Source: Lactarius indigo (taxonomy: Eukaryota; Basidiomycota; Agaricomycetes; Russulales; Russulaceae). From it: a stretch of 64,000 nt of DNA. Every line of letters begins with the position of its first letter. Positions within the stretch are counted from its first letter, which is position 1. Positions 1-10,800 of this stretch are shown here, piece by piece. Under the pieces are notes generated by a model. That model was not told the DNA's origin. It saw only the letters and a program-made list of their open reading frames with translations, and did not search any database. Made by a program: the position numbers and the translations under genes. The stretch is taken from positions 682,001 through 746,000 of the forward strand of contig JAFKAC010000016.1 in assembly GCA_025766275.1 (NCBI GenBank), written 5' to 3'.

Positions 1-1735
1 GTAACTCACCAAGAAGCCATAGTGTTGGGCTGGCACTTCGAGGTTGCAGCCCCACGATCACCTAATTGAACTTCCGAAGTACAATAATTGATGGTGGTGC
101 CATCCCAAAGAATTGAGAATAAGTAGACTCACCAAAAATTGTGTCAGTTGAATGACCTCCACCAAGCGGTGCCAATTTGTGACTGATGTGATTTGATCCA
201 AGTCGAGGTCAAGACCTTGATCAGTGGCAAAGGACAACAGCTTGTCACCAAAGGGTAAGCCTGGAAAGCACCTTGGGACATTAGAGGCCTATGCGAGAGA
301 AGATGATCTCACTCACATCGTGGTCCAGGGATCTGGTAACAAGCCATAGCGGCTGGATTTGCATGGGAACTGGAGGTTGAGGAAGGTGGCAGCTCCGCCA
401 TTATCACCTAGAGACGTCCGTGGTCTCATTGCTGTTGGTGCATAAGCATCAGCATCTTGCACCACAATCTGTCCCACCATCCTCCAAGATGTCCAGTTGT
501 GGTTGAAGTGTCATGCCCAGGATCTGGTGGGGAACGCATTAACAAAGCTCGTCTTACCACACGTTTCGTCAACGACTGACCGTTCCACAGGGCATCTGTT
601 TGCGCTGTGATGGTATCTGGGAAGACTTCACAAATGGTAGGCCGACAGCTTCGCGACCTATGCCAGAATCACAGGTACAACCGCGATGATTACCCTCGAG
701 ATAGCCAATGTAGATGACATAGACGTGGTGGACAGAGGGGGTAAGAAAAATCGCTGAGTCATGTCACTTGAAGTCCGGGAGAGATACTCACCTGATAAGC
801 ATATAATGGGTGTGAGCAGAAGGTTATTGGATGGAGGGAGGTGAATTAGTGGCAACGTACCAACAGCAGTGGAGTACAGTATCGGGGATGAGATGACCCC
901 CTTGGAACGTCTGGTTGGTCTCAATCTCAGATGGCGGCCTTTCCAATTGTGCCTGTTCGGACAGTGGTCGTTCAGAGGGGGCCATTTCTGAGGGTATGGC
1001 CACTAGATCAGATGGGGCAGACGGAACTCTACCATGAGAGCTACTCACACGGACACTCGTGGTAGTACTTGGTGTCAACAACAATGAAGGTGTCCTCAGA
1101 AGAGGTATGTCCACCAGTGAGATCTGTGAAGTTGTCTGAGCATTGCCAACACCACTTGATCAGAGCTTACCAGTCTCAAGTCCTGTGTGTCAACAAGAAG
1201 GATGGCTCTGTTGAAATACCCTCAAAGTAGGACCCTGAAAAAGAGATCATTGATTAGCCAAGATATTCGGCCCCATAAAGGAAGAAGCCGTCGAGGTCGA
1301 AAATGGTGTCCTAGTCAGTGCGACGTGAGAATGTTCTGGGGTCAGTATGGGTGTTGAAACTGTTGTGGAAGACGATGCTTGAAGGGAAGGAGAGGGGACA
1401 GTTGGAGGAACGCTCGGTGATAGGGATGGCATTGCCAATGCAGAGGCTGATGTCAATATGGTCACTGTAGGCGATGGTGACAGTCCAGCCAAAGCAGAGA
1501 CCGACATCAATACGGTAGGGATGAGAGAAGGCAAGGATGGTGATGAGTAAGTGATTGGCAGTGAGCCATTCGACTGGCTTTCATTGGTGGTACTCAGCCA
1601 ACTTGGCTCCTGAGAAGTGTATGCTCGTAGTATCAACAATTTGTATGTACCGTCCATTTCCAGCACCCAGATGGATTCTTGAATCAAGACTGAAAGGCCC
1701 AAGGGCTTACAGCCCGGCGCGATAAAATGGTACTT
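1..1735 (-). CDS. 3' part of an interrupted multi-intron gene, product unknown
   Basis: I do not recognise the product. The minus strand shows protein-like stretches separated by good fungal splice signals. One example is an intron at about 62-132 (GTGAGT donor, TTAG acceptor); GTGAGT donors also lie at about 311-316 and near the left edge at 4-9. An exon around 317-480 contains motifs such as QIVVQDADAYAPTAMRP. Farther upstream (1247-1640) the frame is rich in Ser, Thr and Pro. The gene runs off the left edge. On its 5' side it is cut at 1736-1743, where a hAT-like element sits; the continuation appears to resume at 18065 on the far side of the nested transposons. The exact exon chain could not be settled by eye. 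It may be a decayed gene, since several short frames need splicing to stay open. Confidence 0.45.
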
Positions 1736-1743
1736 GGTGTAGG
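1736..1743. repeat. Target-site duplication (left copy) of the hAT-like element
   Basis: GGTGTAGG here is repeated exactly at 18057-18064, directly outside both terminal inverted repeats. Confidence 0.8.
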
Positions 1744-2369
1744 TAGTGATTTGCTGGCCCAGCCTGGAAGCTGGAAGCCAGCCCAAGCCGGCCACTGGAA
1801 GCCAGGCCGAGCTGGAGCCATAAGTCAGGCTTTTGTGGCCTGTGGCTCAGGCTTGAAATTCTCTGGGCCAGGGGATACGGCCTGCATCTCGGCTTCAAAA
1901 TTGCAGGCTACAGGCCGAAAAAAAATAAAATCAAATGACTGCCAGTCACCAGTCTGCCAGAGTACATGTTGCCCACCTCTTCACAGTATGTACGCCCCCA
2001 TTCTCTGTGTGCTGCCCCTCTCTGATTCACCATCTAGTCATCAAGTTCTCCATAACTTTTGAGCTCCGTGTCAGTGTGGCTCATTATTTTAGTTCTCCAG
2101 CTTTCTGCACTTGTGTGCAGCCTTATTGGCTCGAATAAAATGTATTCCTGACTCATGCAACTATCTACATGAAGTTTCGTGTCACGCACAAACATGCACG
2201 ACCTTTTCAACCACCTTTAACAACCCGACCTCGTTTCTGTTCCCGACCCCAGCGCATGTCTACGCACGTTTAGCCCTTCAAGAGGTACACGTCCCCAATT
2301 ATTGCAAACCTATATACGACGGTGCACATCCCGCGGATGCGTGCGCAACACCTTGCAATGTATCCCATG

Positions 2370-2878
2370 TGTTACGCTCCACAGGCGTTAGTCCGACTTG
2401 GACTCGTAAAGGGCATAATCGACTTAGCGGAGGCTAGGCGAATGGGGAACACGTGTCAACCCAACACAGGCTGAACAGGGGCACACTGGCACACGCTGCA
2501 GCGAAAGAGGTAACGAAGAGTATCCCTTGGCGGATACAAGTGAAAGCACTCTTAGTTCAAGACTAAGGCAGACGAGAGACGAATCAGATGGTGGATTGAA
2601 GAAGACCAAGATGGGGACTCTTGGTCTTCCGAGTCGACTACTTATACAGATACACGCGGGCTTTAAAGCGCCGCTGGAATAATAGGTAACCAATAGCGTA
2701 ACTAGCTCGAACCCTAGTACCGCTATCCTAGGAATGAGTCATACATGAGTCACAATCACATGCGAACTACTATGCTGACTGATACGACGTAAGAGTCCAT
2801 GACTAATGCTGATACCGGACCGTAGTCATAACCGGTCATGAGTCGTGCATAATGAGTCATCAAGTCCGTACCATAACA
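2370..2878 (-). repeat. 3' LTR of outer chromovirus
   Basis: It begins TGTTACGC and ends CATAACA on the plus strand, 509 bp, paired with 17360-17868. The seven differences between the two copies are all CG versus TG or CA. Confidence 0.95.
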
Positions 2879-2895
2879 TCACCCCCTTTTCAGGA
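2879..2895 (-). other. Polypurine tract of outer element
   Basis: On the sense strand, GAAAAGGGGGTGA lies directly against the 3' LTR, the expected site for plus-strand priming. The guest element has the equivalent purine run ending GAGGGTGA at the same place. Confidence 0.7.
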
Positions 2896-3263
2896 GTGAG
2901 GCCCACCTCACTAGTCCGCTACCGATTCTTGCCTCATCCATTCTGCTTCATCTTCCATCCTTGCCAATATGTTAGCACGCTCCAAACGATAGAGACTGTC
3001 CTTTTTGTCTGCAACCACCATCTCTCTCTCCAGCTGCAATTGCCGAATTCACTTCTCCAATTGGTCTTCGGCAAAGGCGAATTGTCAGAACCAGCGCAGC
3101 TCTTGAGTGAGGGTAACATCCCCAATGCGCATGAGTAGTAGATCCGTGGGGTGTCGGTCGCGGAGCATGAAATACTCTTCGTGTGGGATGAATGCGCGGT
3201 TGTTTTTAGGGAGGTGAGGAGTGGCGTAGAGGGGTTTACCATAAAGGAAGCCCGACCCCGGAG

Positions 3264-4112
3264 CTAATCCGAGTACGAAGGGGTCTCCTCCTCGGATAAC
3301 CTGTGCGTGGGATGCTTGTACCATCGGTCCGTTGGGGAGTTTGATCGGGAATGGAATGTAATCGGGTCCTCGATTGACCCGGAACCCTTCAGGGACGACG
3401 GCCCTGGTTGCGGGGTCTCGTTCGCCCATTGGTGTATAACGAGCCGCTTGTGCCACGGCGACTCGTCCCCTGTGTAAAGGCCCCCCCGCTGCGTCGACGA
3501 GGTAGGGAGTGGCGGCTGGATCTTCAGCGTAGAATTCATGGTTAAGGAATGCGTGCCTGATGGGGTAATGGTCTCTAAGCTCGTTTTCATCCTCATCTTT
3601 GTCCAGTACTCCTTCCGCTCCTTCATCATTCGGCGTTGGCAGGCAGCGATATGCAGTTGCTCCTGCTGCCACCGCGCCGCCGTCTCCTTCCATTCCTGCT
3701 CGTACTTCTTCATGGCGTTGGGTGGTTGTACCGCGTGGGACAGCTGCTTGAAGCCAAAAGAGTTCGTCTTCCGTGAGGAAGACTTCAGGCTCACCGGTGT
3801 CGGGGTTTGTGAGGGCGTACATTGGCGGAGGTGCTGGCTGAGTTGTTGTTGGATCGTCGTCGAGAGTTCCCTGTACGGGCACAGGGAATCGTTGCAATGT
3901 CTGGTACAATTCTTCACTAGTGATAGGGCCGTCTTCCTCATGCTGCACGGAGGGACGGTTTCCTCCCGTAGTTCTAGTGGCTGCGGTGTCATTGGTGGAG
4001 TCGGGGTTGACAAGCGTGGCGGAGGAGTCATTGACAAGGGTAGAGAGGAGTGCAAGCTGGTCATTGCGTCGAGTAGAGGACATGGGGTGAATGGGAGATG
4101 GGGACTTATCAC
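3264..4112 (-). CDS. Overlapping frame inside the pol extension of the outer element (candidate hidden gene)
   Basis: This frame of about 282 codons runs in a different phase from pol over the extension after the chromodomain. The inner element has a frame in the same relative phase and position (6477-7196). The two share a central coiled-coil-like block (W..TA..W..EQL..A) and a C-terminal block (LKGSG.I..PITF). In the central block the shared Thr, Ala, Glu, Gln, Leu and Ala codons differ only at third positions in this frame, which suggests selection on this protein. The first listed codon is GTG; an ATG follows about 16 codons in. No function is known to me. Chance openness from GC-rich codon use is the alternative. 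Confidence 0.5.
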   Translation of the reverse strand: MISPHLPFTPCPLLDAMTSLHSSLPLSMTPPPRLSTPTPPMTPQPLELREETVPPCSMRKTALSLVKNCTRHCNDSLCPYRELSTTIQQQLSQHLRQCTPSQTPTPVSLKSSSRKTNSFGFKQLSHAVQPPNAMKKYEQEWKETAARWQQEQLHIAACQRRMMKERKEYWTKMRMKTSLETITPSGTHSLTMNSTLKIQPPLPTSSTQRGGLYTGDESPWHKRLVIHQWANETPQPGPSSLKGSGSIEDPITFHSRSNSPTDRWYKHPTHRLSEEETPSYSD

Positions 4113-5572
4113 GACAGGAGGCTACCCTTATATGCGTTTCTCTGTCGGGGTTGGAATGTTTGAAGTCCCGAATGGCTTCGTCGGCAAATACGTCATCCTT
4201 ATCTATCCATTGATTGTCTGAGTCCGGATAGCCCTTCCATTTGACAAGGTATTGGAGCCGACGTCTTCTGCCGAATCACCGAGAGTCCAGAATCTTCTCG
4301 ACTTCATATTCTTCTTCGTTATCGACCAAATCAGATGGTGGGCGTTGATAGTTTGATCTGTGCGTGGGTGTTTCGCGATAAGGTGTGAGAAGATCTATGT
4401 GGAACACATCATGGATGCTCCACTGCGTGGGAAGCTCGAGTCGATAGTTGACAGGGGACATCACCTGGATGACCTTAAATGGTCCATGTCGTTTAGCCGC
4501 TAGTTTTGCGGTTGGTTGATGGGTGCGTAAGTGGCGTCCTTCTAGCCACACGAGGTCCCCTTCTTTGAACTTGGGCGTATCTTTGTGTTTGACCCATGAC
4601 TTTTGCGCCTGGAGCATGCAGGAGAAAGCGCGCTGTCGCGCTTGCTTAAATTGGTCTAGTCTTAACAACACTTGTGGGATAGGGGAAGGCCTATCGGTCC
4701 AATCAGCGCGAGGATTGAACCCAGACAAGAGAAAGAAGGGGGACTCCCGCATGGTTTCATTAGGCCAATTGTTATGTGTGAATTCCGCCATAGGCAGATA
4801 GCGGACCCAGTCGTCTTGTCACTCATTTACCCAGAAGCGGAGATATTGCTCCAGCCATTGATTCGTTTGCTCCGATTGGCCGTCGGTTCTGGGGTGATAA
4901 GCGGTTGAGATGTTTTGGCTAATGCCAAGGATTTTACATATCTCCCGCATAAACTTGGATGCGAAGCGGGGATCTCGGTCACTGATAACACGCGAGGGGA
5001 GTCTGAATCGTGGGAAGACATGAGAGACGTACAGGGCAGCCGTTCCTTCGGCCGTTATCTCCTCATTACAAGGGATGAAGATGGCAGCTTTGGTGCAATC
5101 ATGATCTGTCACCGTGAGAATGGAGTCGTAACCACGAGAGACAGGGAGTTTGGTAATAAAGTCCACTGCGATAGTCTCGAATGGCAGGGCTTCCGGTTTG
5201 GGGTAAATAGGTTGTAGGGGTGCTCTGATTGGTCGGAGGTTAACTTTGTGCCGCTGACATTCCGCACAACCTTTGACATAATCTGTGATGTCGTTCTTCA
5301 TTTGCGGCCACCAGTAATGTCATTCAGTAAGTTGGAGAGTACGTTTGATACCAGGGTGGCCATAGACAGGAGAATCATGGTGGGCAGCAATGATGGTACG
5401 CTTGTCATGGATGCCGCCGGTGACTACTCGGCGTCCGTCCTTGTACCATGTCCCTTCAATGTCTTTTAGCTTGTGAGCATCAACCCAGGGTTTCAACTTA
5501 GCTGTGTCTTGTTCGTAAATAGGATGTTCTGGCATCATTTCCACAGGTAGAATCTCGGGTCTCCAGTGAGGG

Positions 5573-6032
5573 TGTAACGCCGTCACAGCGTTAGCTCGAC
5601 TTGAGCTTGGATGAAGGCGACTATTACTCAGCTAATCACGCTCAAGGCGTATGGCACGAAGGCAGTTCTTTAGATGTTCGCAGACACTAAGACAGAGACG
5701 TAAAGGCAAGTTGATGAAGACAGCGAGGCAAGACGATCTTGGAAAGGAGACAAGACAAGTGACGATTGAAGAAGACCAAGATGGCGTATCTTGGTCTCCC
5801 GCAGCTACCTTAAATACAAGAAGAGCAGGCTTTCAAGCGCTGCTATGAGTCACAGTAATGTAGCGTCCAACGTATCACGTAAGTACCGCAATCCTAATAC
5901 TACTACTACTTGTACTAGGATCGAGTCATTCGTAAACACCTAACTCCTTCGTAAACCCCGAGTCCGTGACTAATCTACCTTACCGCCGTAGTCACAACCG
6001 GTACAGTAAGGGTCGGAGGCAGAAACGTAACA
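5573..6032 (-). repeat. 3' LTR of inner chromovirus
   Basis: It starts TGTAACGCC and ends CGTAACA on the plus strand, 460 bp. It differs from 12791-13250 at three positions, each CG versus CA. Confidence 0.96.
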
Positions 6033-6046
6033 TCACCCTCTTCTTA
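6033..6046 (-). other. Polypurine tract of inner element
   Basis: The sense strand reads AAGAAGAGGGTGA directly before the 3' LTR, matching the position and ending of the outer element's tract. Confidence 0.7.
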
Positions 6047-6066
6047 GCGTGAGACCCCAGACTCAC

Positions 6067-9000
6067 TTACTGGAAGTCCCGTGCGATCCATTCGCGCTGC
6101 TCGTCTTCAATGCGTCGGAACACATCCGCCCGCTCCAAGCGGTACACGCAGTCCATCTTGTCCTCTCGTGCGACGAGCACCATGCCACGGAGCTGGCGGA
6201 TACGCGCTTGTAGGCGCGATTCTTCATGGGCGGCGGCGCGATACCGCGTCACTTCCGCAACCAGGGATTCATCCCCTATGCGGTTGAGCGCGCGGTCCGT
6301 GAGTTTGTCGGCGGCGAGGATGACAAGATCCTCGTGAGCGATGAAGGTGCGATTCGCGGCCGAGAGGTGCGGGGTGGCGTAAAGGGGTTTGCCGTAGAGA
6401 TAGGGGGATCCCGGGATGACTCCCAAGACAAAAGGGTTCGCACCTCCAACAATCTGCACGTGGCTCGCCTGCAACTCTACTCCGTCCGGCCCGGTGATGG
6501 GGAAGTGAATGTGATGGGGCTGTCGATTTGCCCGGAACCCTTCAGGCGCGAGGACCTGCGCCGGGTCGTCGTCTCGCGTAATGGGGGTGTGTAGTGCGAC
6601 GCCGGGCAGTCGCACACGTCCTCGAGACATGGGGGTTCCGTCGGTGTGCAGGAGCCACGGGGTGATTCCGGGATCAGCAGAGTCGCGGTTCGTTCGAAGG
6701 AGGGGGTGGCTGACCGGGTAGTAATCTCCGTCGTCATGGTCAGCTTGGTCCGGCATCGCTGCCTGCGCTGCCGCAACTCGCTCAATTTCTCCTGCGCCAA
6801 CCTCAACTGTTCTCTGGCCCACTCCTGAGCTGTCCTCCGCCAGACCTCCTCTGCCTCCATCTCCTCCTGGTCCTTCGTTAGGTCGATCGGTCGGGAAAAC
6901 TCCCCTAATACCGATAAGAGCGTCGTCTGGGGGGATGATCGCGATGGGTTCGCGGGCCCCACTGTCGTCTCGGAAGATGTGAGCGACGGCATGCTGCTCG
7001 TCGCTGGGCTGGCGCGTGGGGTCTGGGAACCTCTGTAGGATGCCAGCCCATTCTTGAGCGGTGATATGCCCCGTTCGCACGTTTGCAGGTGTGTACGGAG
7101 TGAGCTGGACCGTTGGAACCACGGTTTCTTCGTCGTCTTGGATGATGGCGGCGGCGTCTTGTGCGACTTGGTCGAGGAGGATCGCCGTGGTGACATGTCT
7201 GAGAGGAGAAGTGGGCATAGACGTGGAAGTGGATCGAAGGTGGGAGTGATACTCTCCCTGACCCCCCGTAGTCTCGCTTTTAAGTCCTCGTGCGGCTGTT
7301 CGGGCCGTTTGGTACGCCTCTATTGCTTCCGGGGCAAAGACGTCATCCTTATCGATCCACTGATTCTCCGAGTCAGGGTATCCCTTCCATTTGATGAGAT
7401 ACTGAAGTTTCTTGCGGCGACCGAAATAACGCGAATCTAGAACGGCCTCGACTTCGTATTCTTCTTCCCCGTCCACAAGATCCGGTGGCGGTCGAGGGAA
7501 ATTTTCACCATGCATGGCCGTGTTTTTGTATGGCGTGAGAAGATCTATGTGAAACACTGGGTGGATGCTCCACTGTGTGGGAAGTTCGAGGCGGTAATTG
7601 TATGGGGACATCACCTGAACTATCTTAAAGGGGCCGTGGCGTTGCACCGCAAGTTTGGCTGTGGGTTGATTGGTTCGGAGGTGTTTTCCTTCTAACCACA
7701 CTTGGTCACCTATTTGATATTTCGGGGTATCTCGGTGTTTCACCCAACTATCCTGGGCCTTCTTGATAAGGGTCTGGGCTAGCTGTCGTGCCTCCTTAAG
7801 CTGTGTGAGTCTGGTGACAACATGTGGAATAGGGGATGGCTTATCCATCCAATCCGCTGTCGGGTTGTAACCCATAAGCAGCATAAAGGGCGATTGTCTT
7901 GTATGCTCATGGGGCCAGTTGTTGTGAGCGAATTCTGCTATGGGGAGGTACGCCGCCCAGTTATCTTGGCGCTCATTGGCCCAAAACCGCAGATACTGTT
8001 CCAGCCATTGATTGGTCCGCTCCGATTGTCCGTCCGTTCGTGGATGATACGCCGTGGATACGTTCTGTTTGATGCCCAAGATCCGACAGACTTCTTTGGT
8101 GAACTTTGATGTAAATCGAGGGTCGCGATCGCTGATGATTTTACGCGGTAGTCCGAACCGTTTGAACACGTGAAGGACGTATAGAGTAGCCATTTCTTCC
8201 GCCGTGATCTCTTCATTGCATGGAATGAATATCGATGCCTTGCTGCAGTCGTGATCTGTCACGGTGAGAATGCTATCGTAGGATTGGGATGTGGGTAATT
8301 TAGTAATAAAGTCCAACGCGATGGTGTAAAAAGGAGGGGCGTCCGTTATCGCAGTGATGGGGTGCAATGGCGCATGCGTTGGTCTTGTGTTGACTTTGTT
8401 TCGTTGACAGTCGGCGCATCCTGTGACGTATTCATGCACGTCTCGACGAAGTGTCGGCCACCAGTAGTGTCGCTCCACTATCCGTTGGGTCCTACTAATG
8501 CCTGGATGTCCATGGATGGGGGGGTCATGGTGGTCGCATATTATCGCCCTATACGTGGACATGGGTCCGGTGACTACCAGTTGTCCGTCCTTATACCATT
8601 CTCCGTCCATCTTCTTTAGTTGGTGGGCGTCGACCCACGCCTGGACAATTTTTGGGTCCTGCCGTCGTCTCGGCGTTTGCAGCAGTGGGTGTATTTCCAG
8701 AGTGCGGGCGGTATTAGCGGCTCGCACGAATACTTCGGGAGGTAGAACTACCACACCTTCATTATCTCCCTCTCCCTGATCATAGTCCGGTCGTCTGGAT
8801 AAGGCGTCCGCTCTCCCGTTGTTCTTCCCCTTGATGTGATGGATCTCAAAGTCATATTCCATCAGTTCTAGCACTTCTCGGGCAACCCGTCGGCTGATCT
8901 TCTGTGGGGTCTTCCAATATTGTAGATTGAGGTGGTCTGAGAATATTTTGATTTTGTGCGGGGATCCTGCAAGCAGGGGTCTCCAATGTCTGAGGGCCTT

Positions 9001-10800
9001 GACGATGGCTAGGAGTTCTAGGTCGTAGATGTCATAATTACATTCGGCTTCATTTAACGTGGCCGAGTAATATCCTATCGGGTGCTTGCGACCATCATCT
9101 TTCTTTTGTAGGAGTACAGCACCTACTGCGAATCCTGATGCGTCGACCTCCAGTTCGAATTGATCTTGTAGTTTGGGATGGGCCAATACTGGTTCTTCGG
9201 TGACAAGGCGCTTGAGGGTTTTGAATGCGCGGTCTTCGTCTTCTGTCCATTTCCATTCTGCGTCTTTCCGCGTGAGTTGGTTTAAGGGTCGTGCGTGGGT
9301 AGCGAAACCGCGGATGAAAAGTCGGTAAAAGTTACAAAAACCCAAAAATGAACGTACGTCCCTGACTTTAGTCGGAGTTGGCCAGTCCTTGATACCGTGA
9401 ACTTTTACCGGGTCCATGCGTGTTACCCCCCTTTCAAGGATTACCCCCAGGTAATCCATCCGCGGTTGGTGAAACAGGCACTTCTCGAGTTTGAAATAGA
9501 GGTCGTGGTCCTGGGCGACGCGGAGAACGTCAGTGACGGCGGCAACATGGTCAGCCATCGTGGAGCCTTCCCATGTGGCGATTCCAATATCGTCCATGTA
9601 AACTCGGATGACCGTCCCCCGCATTTCGTGTTTTGCAATGGTGTCGCGGTAGATATGGTTCATCATGGTTTGAAAGGTGGCCGGTGAGTTTGTAAGGCCA
9701 AAGAACATGACCGTTGGTTCGAAGAGGCCGAATTTGGTTTTGAAAGCCGCCTTCTCTTGATCCCCGTCCCGTATGCGGACGTTGTTATATCCCCAGCGAA
9801 TGTCGAGTTTTGTGTAGATATGAGCGTTGCTGAGGTCGTAAATGAGGTCTTGAATCAGGGGGAGTGGATACTGGTTGCGTATGGTGTGTGAATTGATAAC
9901 CCGGTAGTCCTGCACCGGGCGTAGTTTTCCGTCTTTCTTTTTAACAAAGAAGAATGATGACGCGTACAGGGAGATAGAGGGTCGCAGGTACCCCTGCTGG
10001 AGCTTCTCGTCTAGGAACTCTTTGAGCTTCCCCTCCTCTTCTTGCGTTAATGGGTATATTTTGCAGTCAATTGCGGAGGGGGTGTCTGGCTTAAAATCTA
10101 TAGCGTGGTCCCAAGGCCTGGCTGGAGGGAACCGTTGGGACGCTTCCTCGCTGAAGAGCCTTTCAAAGGCTTTGTACGCTGCTGGCAGTTCGACAGGGTT
10201 TTCTTCTACCTTTGCACGGATTGCCAGTTCCGTAGACGTAGTTGCCCGCAAGTACGCATTTTCTTCATCCATATCAAGGACGATTGCTTCCTTTTCTTCG
10301 TTAGTGAGCGCGGCTGCAATGACGGTGCGACGACTCGGACTGTCCTGTGTGCTGATCACGACCGGCATGACCTCTTCGTGTATTACGGCGTCTTGCCAAT
10401 TGATGGTTGGTTCGTAGGTTGCCAACCAGGGGTATCCTAGAACGATATCCTCACCGCCAAGGTCGGTTATGAGGAAGCGCATGGTTCTGTGATATCCCTT
10501 AGTGTATACATCTAGATCGGTAAAGTGGGTAATAGACCCAGCTTTATTTTCCGTATTATCGATATTCCAAATCTTGCGTGGTTGTGGCAGGAGCTGAAGT
10601 CCGATGCCCAATTTTTTGACGAAGTTTGGGTGTATAAAGTTGTCGGTTGCTCCCGAGTCAACCAATGCTTTGATGTCGGCCATTCGGTAATTCGTGCGAA
10701 TCGAGACTGGAATTTGAAGGGAACGAAAGCGCGTCATGATTACAGAATTACAATTTAAAGCCCTCACCCAGGCTGATGGGTTCAGGCGCTCCGAAAACCC
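6067..10800 (-). CDS. pol: Pol polyprotein of inner chromovirus with C-terminal extension
   Basis: After the -1 shift, about 1577 residues run without a stop to the TAA at 6067; the open frame itself extends upstream to 11028. In order: aspartic protease (ALVDSGATDNF), reverse transcriptase (RVYMDDIGIAT near 9600), RNase H (LEVDASGFAVGAVLLQ), an HHCC integrase zinc domain (from HHDPPIHGHPG to CADCQ), a DDE integrase core (LDFITK, SDRDPRF, DGQSERTNQWLE), and a chromodomain (YLIKWKGYPDSENQW near 7370-7410). A further ~390 residues follow the chromodomain, more than chromoviruses usually carry. The extension shares RGRV, PEGFRxNRxP, FVLG and LYGKPLYATPHL with the outer element and ends in a charged helical stretch. 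All catalytic residues I can see are kept. Confidence 0.95.
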   Translation of the reverse strand, partial: GFSERLNPSAWVRALNCNSVIMTRFRSLQIPVSIRTNYRMADIKALVDSGATDNFIHPNFVKKLGIGLQLLPQPRKIWNIDNTENKAGSITHFTDLDVYTKGYHRTMRFLITDLGGEDIVLGYPWLATYEPTINWQDAVIHEEVMPVVISTQDSPSRRTVIAAALTNEEKEAIVLDMDEENAYLRATTSTELAIRAKVEENPVELPAAYKAFERLFSEEASQRFPPARPWDHAIDFKPDTPSAIDCKIYPLTQEEEGKLKEFLDEKLQQGYLRPSISLYASSFFFVKKKDGKLRPVQDYRVINSHTIRNQYPLPLIQDLIYDLSNAHIYTKLDIRWGYNNVRIRDGDQEKAAFKTKFGLFEPTVMFFGLTNSPATFQTMMNHIYRDTIAKHEMRGTVIRVYMDDIGIATWEGSTMADHVAAVTDVLRVAQDHDLYFKLEKCLFHQPRMDYLGVILERGVTRMDPVKVHGIKDWPTPTKVRDVRSFLGFCNFYRLFIRGFATHARPLNQLTRKDAEWKWTEDEDRAFKTLKRLVTEEPVLAHPKLQDQFELEVDASGFAVGAVLLQKKDDGRKHPIGYYSATLNEAECNYDIYDLELLAIVKALRHWRPLLAGSPHKIKIFSDHLNLQYWKTPQKISRRVAREVLELMEYDFEIHHIKGKNNGRADALSRRPDYDQGEGDNEGVVVLPPEVFVRAANTARTLEIHPLLQTPRRRQDPKIVQAWVDAHQLKKMDGEWYKDGQLVVTGPMSTYRAIICDHHDPPIHGHPGISRTQRIVERHYWWPTLRRDVHEYVTGCADCQRNKVNTRPTHAPLHPITAITDAPPFYTIALDFITKLPTSQSYDSILTVTDHDCSKASIFIPCNEEITAEEMATLYVLHVFKRFGLPRKIISDRDPRFTSKFTKEVCRILGIKQNVSTAYHPRTDGQSERTNQWLEQYLRFWANERQDNWAAYLPIAEFAHNNWPHEHTRQSPFMLLMGYNPTADWMDKPSPIPHVVTRLTQLKEARQLAQTLIKKAQDSWVKHRDTPKYQIGDQVWLEGKHLRTNQPTAKLAVQRHGPFKIVQVMSPYNYRLELPTQWSIHPVFHIDLLTPYKNTAMHGENFPRPPPDLVDGEEEYEVEAVLDSRYFGRRKKLQYLIKWKGYPDSENQWIDKDDVFAPEAIEAYQTARTAARGLKSETTGGQGEYHSHLRSTSTSMPTSPLRHVTTAILLDQVAQDAAAIIQDDEETVVPTVQLTPYTPANVRTGHITAQEWAGILQRFPDPTRQPSDEQHAVAHIFRDDSGAREPIAIIPPDDALIGIRGVFPTDRPNEGPGGDGGRGGLAEDSSGVGQRTVEVGAGEIERVAAAQAAMPDQADHDDGDYYPVSHPLLRTNRDSADPGITPWLLHTDGTPMSRGRVRLPGVALHTPITRDDDPAQVLAPEGFRANRQPHHIHFPITGPDGVELQASHVQIVGGANPFVLGVIPGSPYLYGKPLYATPHLSAANRTFIAHEDLVILAADKLTDRALNRIGDESLVAEVTRYRAAAHEESRLQARIRQLRGMVLVAREDKMDCVYRLERADVFRRIEDEQREWIARDFQ
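6477..7196 (-). CDS. Overlapping frame inside the pol extension of the inner element (candidate hidden gene)
   Basis: About 239 codons are open from an ATG at 7196 in a phase different from pol. A charged, probably coiled-coil centre (WRRTAQEWAREQLRLAQEK) and the ending RLKGSGQIDSPITF correspond to the outer element's frame at 3264-4112. In the centre this frame is better conserved than the pol phase, while near the end both phases are conserved, as expected of dual-coding DNA. How it would be expressed is unknown: internal initiation, a subgenomic RNA or splicing are possible. No function is assigned. Confidence 0.5.
   Translation of the reverse strand: MSPRRSSSTKSHKTPPPSSKTTKKPWFQRSSSLRTHLQTCERGISPLKNGLASYRGSQTPRASPATSSMPSLTSSETTVGPANPSRSSPQTTLLSVLGEFSRPIDLTKDQEEMEAEEVWRRTAQEWAREQLRLAQEKLSELRQRRQRCRTKLTMTTEITTRSATPSFERTATLLIPESPRGSCTPTEPPCLEDVCDCPASHYTPPLRETTTRRRSSRLKGSGQIDSPITFTSPSPGRTE

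Noticed and set aside
289..316. A 28-nt intron in the interrupted gene
   Set aside because: It is too short for a fungal intron. An acceptor further on (TTTCCAG) gives a normal 56-nt intron.
2370..2878. Neurospora-type RIP as the source of LTR differences
   Set aside because: RIP favours CpA and would give many changes. Here there are few, and every one is at CpG.
3538..4221. Long plus-strand frame (227 codons) inside the outer element
   Set aside because: It is antisense to the conserved pol extension and has no recognisable motif or conserved partner in the inner element.
5651..5848. 65-codon plus-strand frame, repeated at 12869-13066
   Set aside because: It lies within the LTR and is present twice only because the LTR is; it is antisense to the transcript and overlaps the promoter.
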